DNA from: JAFDZV01 sp966128725
GTDB taxonomy: Bacteria; Bacteroidota; Ignavibacteria; OLB7
DNA: 64,000 nucleotides
Assembly (NCBI GenBank): GCA_966128725.1
Contig: CBHYLN010000001.1
Span: 1 to 64,000, forward strand
Direction: 5' to 3'
The notes beneath the pieces were generated by a model. That model searched no databases. It was not told the origin of the DNA and was given only the letters and a program-made list of their open reading frames with translations. How positions within the stretch are numbered: the stretch's first letter is position 1; each line of letters starts with the position of its first letter. The translations under genes were made by a program, and so were the position numbers. This document shows positions 62,101-64,000 of the stretch, piece after piece.

Positions 62101-62566
62101 AGTGTATACCCGCCAACGGCGTGAAGGAGCAGCCGTTGGCCGCACCGCCGTTGTTGTACAGATGCTGGTGATCCCACCACGGCGCGATGATCGGATATCG
62201 CGGCGCGGCGGCAAGATCGTTGTTGGGTGTGCCCGCCTTCAGCGACCCCAGAAAAAGGGTACCGCTGGTCGACACACCGAACTGAGTATACGCCAGACAG
62301 TCGAACTGGAAGGAGAACCCGATGTTGAATGGGCCGGCCGAGGCCGTATCATTGAACTGGCCGCCCCCGACTACTGTCGTATTCGTACCCGCTATGACCG
62401 TTGTCGGGGCGCCTAGCGGCGTATAGGTCGCGTTGGTTGTCGAGAATTGGTAGTCCGATGAGAGAAGCGCCATCGCTGGCGTTGCCCCCACCGCAATCAG
62501 CGCTACAAGCGCCAACAGCAAAGCTCGAATGCGTGTCCGCTGCGCACAGTGTTCATGTGCTCGCAT
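59129..62566 (-). CDS. Giant exported choice-of-anchor-D protein with sorting domain (array member 3)
   Basis: This is an 1145-residue protein with a signal sequence core at about 13-33 (ALLLALVALIAVGATPAMA). The N-terminal domain has LAYTQFGVSTSGTLFLGSLK and YQVRLYEGTNKIEFHYGSLW. Anchor-type repeats follow (PLATPSMAPGDSLLVGQNVK; PAQGGTPAMTNLDTLLKGKF), then a central module homologous to, but clearly diverged from, that of members 1 and 2 (RRASIRVRTNDSTSEIAGVV; LTFGPLSVGKQSRQSVKIKN; VDITSNATNGTQQISVNGTA). The linker and sorting domain (QSVPNPAHDVVEIGFVLPVR to SVLDRTLTVVK) are close to those of member 2. AGGAG lies six bases before the ATG. The function is unknown; surface exposure is likely. 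Confidence 0.82.
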   Translation of the reverse strand: MRAHEHCAQRTRIRALLLALVALIAVGATPAMALLSSDYQFSTTNATYTPLGAPTTVIAGTNTTVVGGGQFNDTASAGPFNIGFSFQFDCLAYTQFGVSTSGTLFLGSLKAGTPNNDLAAAPRYPIIAPWWDHQHLYNNGGAANGCSFTPLAGIHYALSGTAPNRVLTVEFNTQVADIANSFWWAGCGLTMNRYQVRLYEGTNKIEFHYGSLWASSGQATAATIGIANGTTNFLSVTPSGGTATVSSVTSNNAIAQHVALIPAGTVYAFTPCYIRRIGNAPLATPSMAPGDSLLVGQNVKLGDETSNAAFSLNFPAGSCPSHNYTMTISGPAATDYRFLSTGNQTDAGAIVAGGTVNSTIIFRPSAIGARQAFLTVTDNTIGCSVIFTIAGTGTARFQITGNPAQGGTPAMTNLDTLLKGKFGIRGSTANFQPFTTSNTSTMNLSSMNVTYTITGGSGQYTIIPNATLGSGQSNTPTIAFTPLPSSLGPQSAQLTVAADGQSRTYVLYAAAAFPELNVFTGSTRIDSSSLLYVNTYSCSGEQYVTYPLDLSNPNFVADTIWGVSVYQLDTVFRQGAPRYPFARSSGNLVLSKDYRFSPTPGAAPINANAPATFPIVIQPGQTVRYYLTFVAQRPNRRFARLIMRTNAYNQVSPDTSGLNTIGVLRVDLFGRGVGGHLAGTSNGGPVQPITFPVTPIGETRDTTFQLWNTGQCDLRISLARFEITSGDVNEFSIVSPPNGTRTDPATGDLLLAPGTSTSITVRFKPVQIDSRRASIRVRTNDSTSEIAGVVERGVYYVDLYGTGKQDLYPEGADLGTALIGGDASEHTHGVVRLRNTQNGPVLITQIKLVGVDSLEFNADPLKPWPVKYPYVIQGGQILQLGIEFAPRTGGLPGPRTAAVRFTTVNGDTIYAPLTGVAGTRTIEVTPLSLTFGPLSVGKQSRQSVKIKNTGTMPMKIKGVSTPPADFAVSALARMDLIPGQEEVLEFTYEPSGAGTSNGTVDITSNATNGTQQISVNGTAVRTRGRFDDPSIAVRGNGGPVGNGIEAFSAAGVSGVRDANGMALMQSVPNPAHDVVEIGFVLPVRSQMQLGLYDAQGRLVRVLQSGVHDRGEGSVRVDVSGLASGVYHYRLTAGGSVLDRTLTVVK

Positions 62567-62884
62567 TGTCTACTCCTGCGGTATATGGGAAATGGAAAAT
62601 TGAAAACGGCTGAATACCATACGGGCCGGAGTGAGTTAATGCCGATGGTGTCGATATGCCAGCTCAACATGCAAAGTTGAGCACAATAGCCGCTATTCGC
62701 AAATGGGGGAGCTCAACATTGCGGTGAAATTATGTTCCGCCGCAATGATAGCCTAGTACGAAATTTCCCCACATTTGGTTAGCATGCCGCATCTCGGGAC
62801 CGATACGGCCAGGACAGCGAACTACTGATGAACAGGGCGGCACACCGCATGGTGCACCGCCCCTGATTAGTCTCGTCGCAACTG
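62567..62884. other. 318-bp gap between array members 3 and 4
   Basis: It holds the upstream region of member 3 and the hairpin that ends member 4 (62835-62862). No gene is seen. Confidence 0.5.
62835..62862 (-). terminator. Probable terminator of array member 4
   Basis: GGGCGG...CACC (62835-62846) pairs with GGTG...CCGCCC (62851-62862) around the loop GCAT, with a two-by-two internal mismatch. It lies just past the stop of member 4; no strong T-run follows. Confidence 0.5.
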
Positions 62885-64000
62885 TTATCGAGCAATTGAC
62901 AGGACCCGGCTGAGCCCATGCCCACCGCTGGTAAGCCTGTAGTGATACAGTCCGCTAGCCAATCCGCTTACGTCCACACGCACACGATGCTCACCGGCTG
63001 TGGCGAATGTGGATTCAAGCGTGTTGAGCAAACGACCGTTGTTGTCGTAAAGCGCAAGCTGTACCTGGCGGGCCTCAGTAAGATTGTACACAATCTCAAC
63101 CACGTCGCGGGCCGGATTTGGCTTGTTCTGGAAGAGCGTCATGCCATCCACCGTACGCACCCCCGATACACCACTGACGCTCAGATCCTCGGCAACCCCA
63201 ACGATCTGCTCCTGCAGGCCCTGATCGCGGCCGCCGAGTGTGACGCTCGGATCGTCGATCCGGCCACGTGTACGCACCGCCGTGCCGCTCAGCTGCACCG
63301 ACTGCGTACCGTTGGTCCCATTGCTCTGAATGTCAAGTGTTGCCGTTGACGCGCCGGCACTGGTTGGCTCGTAGGTAACCTCGAGATACTCCGACTGGCC
63401 TGGAACAAGCTCCATGCGTGTCAGATCCGTATAGCGGAAATCCGTCGCTGCAGGGAGAGTGAGGCCAGTGATCTTCAACGGCAGGGTGCCGTCGTTCTTG
63501 ATCGTTACCGTCTGGCGCGCTTCCTTCCCCGATGTCAACGTCCCGAAGTTCAGGAACAACGGGCTCACCAGAATCGTGCGCGTTCCCGCTACCGAACGGA
63601 CCTTCGCTCGTACCGTGTCTCCGCTCGACGTGATCATCACCACCCAGATCTCGCGATTGCCTGGCTGACCCGTCGACTGAGGCGCAAACTCCACCTCAAG
63701 CTCGAAGTTCTCGCCCGGATCCAGCATGTGCGGGAACGTCGGCCAGCCCTTCAGGCTCGACGGCGTGAAGTCCGCTGCGTCGGCGCCCTCGATGTACAGA
63801 CTGTCGATCTGCACCGGGTTGGATCGCGTGTTCTTGAATCGGACCGTGCCGAACGTGTGTTCCGGAGCGCCACCGCCGATCAATGCCGGCGAGATGTCCG
63901 TTCCTTCACCGTACAGATCGGCCTTACCGGTGCCGTACAGATCCACGTAGTACACGCCACGCTCGGTGACACCTGGGATCTCGATCGTGGAGTCGTTCGT
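62885..64000 (-). CDS. Giant exported choice-of-anchor-D protein (array member 4, partial)
   Basis: Only the C-terminal ~370 residues are visible; the frame stays open to the right edge (TNDSTIEIPGVTERGVYYVD). Visible parts are the end of the central module (VYYVDLYGTGKADLYGEG, LFLNFGTLTSGKEARQTVTI, LDIQSNGTNGTQSVQLSGTA), the VRTRGRIDDP linker and a sorting domain (QNKPNPARDVVEIVYNLTEA to GLSRVLSIAR). It aligns along its length with members 2 and 3 but is diverged. A GTG near 63955 could be mistaken for a start but lies within a conserved block, so the true start is outside the window. Confidence 0.82.
   Translation of the reverse strand, partial: TNDSTIEIPGVTERGVYYVDLYGTGKADLYGEGTDISPALIGGGAPEHTFGTVRFKNTRSNPVQIDSLYIEGADAADFTPSSLKGWPTFPHMLDPGENFELEVEFAPQSTGQPGNREIWVVMITSSGDTVRAKVRSVAGTRTILVSPLFLNFGTLTSGKEARQTVTIKNDGTLPLKITGLTLPAATDFRYTDLTRMELVPGQSEYLEVTYEPTSAGASTATLDIQSNGTNGTQSVQLSGTAVRTRGRIDDPSVTLGGRDQGLQEQIVGVAEDLSVSGVSGVRTVDGMTLFQNKPNPARDVVEIVYNLTEARQVQLALYDNNGRLLNTLESTFATAGEHRVRVDVSGLASGLYHYRLTSGGHGLSRVLSIAR

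Noticed and set aside
63953..63955. GTG as the start of the last gene
   Set aside because: The conserved family block continues upstream in the same frame to the window edge, so this is an internal valine codon.
1..64000. CRISPR arrays, prophage, insertion sequences, tRNA or rRNA genes
   Set aside because: I found no regularly spaced repeats, transposase or integrase motifs, cloverleaf structures or rRNA segments by eye. The repeats seen are the 1.5-kb module, one 26-bp pair and one 11-bp tandem pair.

Overview
The window is high-GC, densely packed bacterial chromosome with genes on both strands. Many products are large exported proteins with an N-terminal signal peptide and a C-terminal 'PNPA...V.Y..P' beta-sandwich of about 75-90 residues, the type-A sorting domain of type IX secretion cargo. 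Together with choice-of-anchor-D/ASPM-like beta modules, lipoproteins with WD40-like (PD40) repeats, periplasmic FKBP isomerases and several ECF sigma/anti-sigma pairs, this suggests a Gram-negative member of the Bacteroidota-Chlorobiota (FCB) group, perhaps a Kapabacteria- or Ignavibacteria-like lineage. No rRNA or other taxonomic marker is present, so this placement is an inference. I found no insertion sequence, prophage, CRISPR array or tRNA.

Layout. 1-3.1 kb: a MauE/DoxX-like membrane protein (cut by the left edge), a membrane-anchored rhodanese, and a divergent ECF sigma/anti-sigma pair. 3.2-11.9 kb: a small outer-membrane protein, phosphate acetyltransferase, a secreted GH18 enzyme, an MGMT-family protein, UDP-glucuronate decarboxylase, a PD40 lipoprotein and an S9 peptidase. 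12.5-18.3 kb: a second sigma/anti-sigma pair, another PD40 lipoprotein, an OmpA-like protein and a YndJ-like membrane protein. 18.4-29.2 kb: a GH20-like enzyme, a GNAT acetyltransferase, two tandem paralogous exported proteins and a 1755-residue metalloprotease with a beta-propeller. 29.6-37.8 kb: an AEC transporter, three FKBP-family proteins in a row, a DUF3293 protein and a giant TraB/GumN protein. 37.8-51.2 kb: an MFS transporter, an outer-membrane protein, umuDC, a DUF983 protein, a GH26-like enzyme, a three-gene sigma/anti-sigma/lipoprotein operon, a candidate structured RNA, an M61 peptidase and a radical SAM protein. 51.4-64.0 kb: four consecutive minus-strand genes for ~1100-residue exported proteins of one family, the last running off the right edge.

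The main theme is the cell envelope: export of glycan- and protein-degrading enzymes and large surface proteins, isomerases to fold them, and three membrane-tethered sigma switches that probably sense envelope state. The most notable observation is that two neighbouring members of the giant surface-protein array share about 1.5 kb of internal sequence with no difference that I can see, while their N-termini and, in one case, the sorting domain are diverged. This is the signature of recent gene conversion or module exchange. Other points of interest are a candidate structured RNA followed by a strong terminator, a 26-bp exact repeat on either side of a duplicated gene pair, a sigma-regulator with an outer-membrane-like C-terminus, and a single-domain MGMT-family protein that carries the acceptor cysteine.
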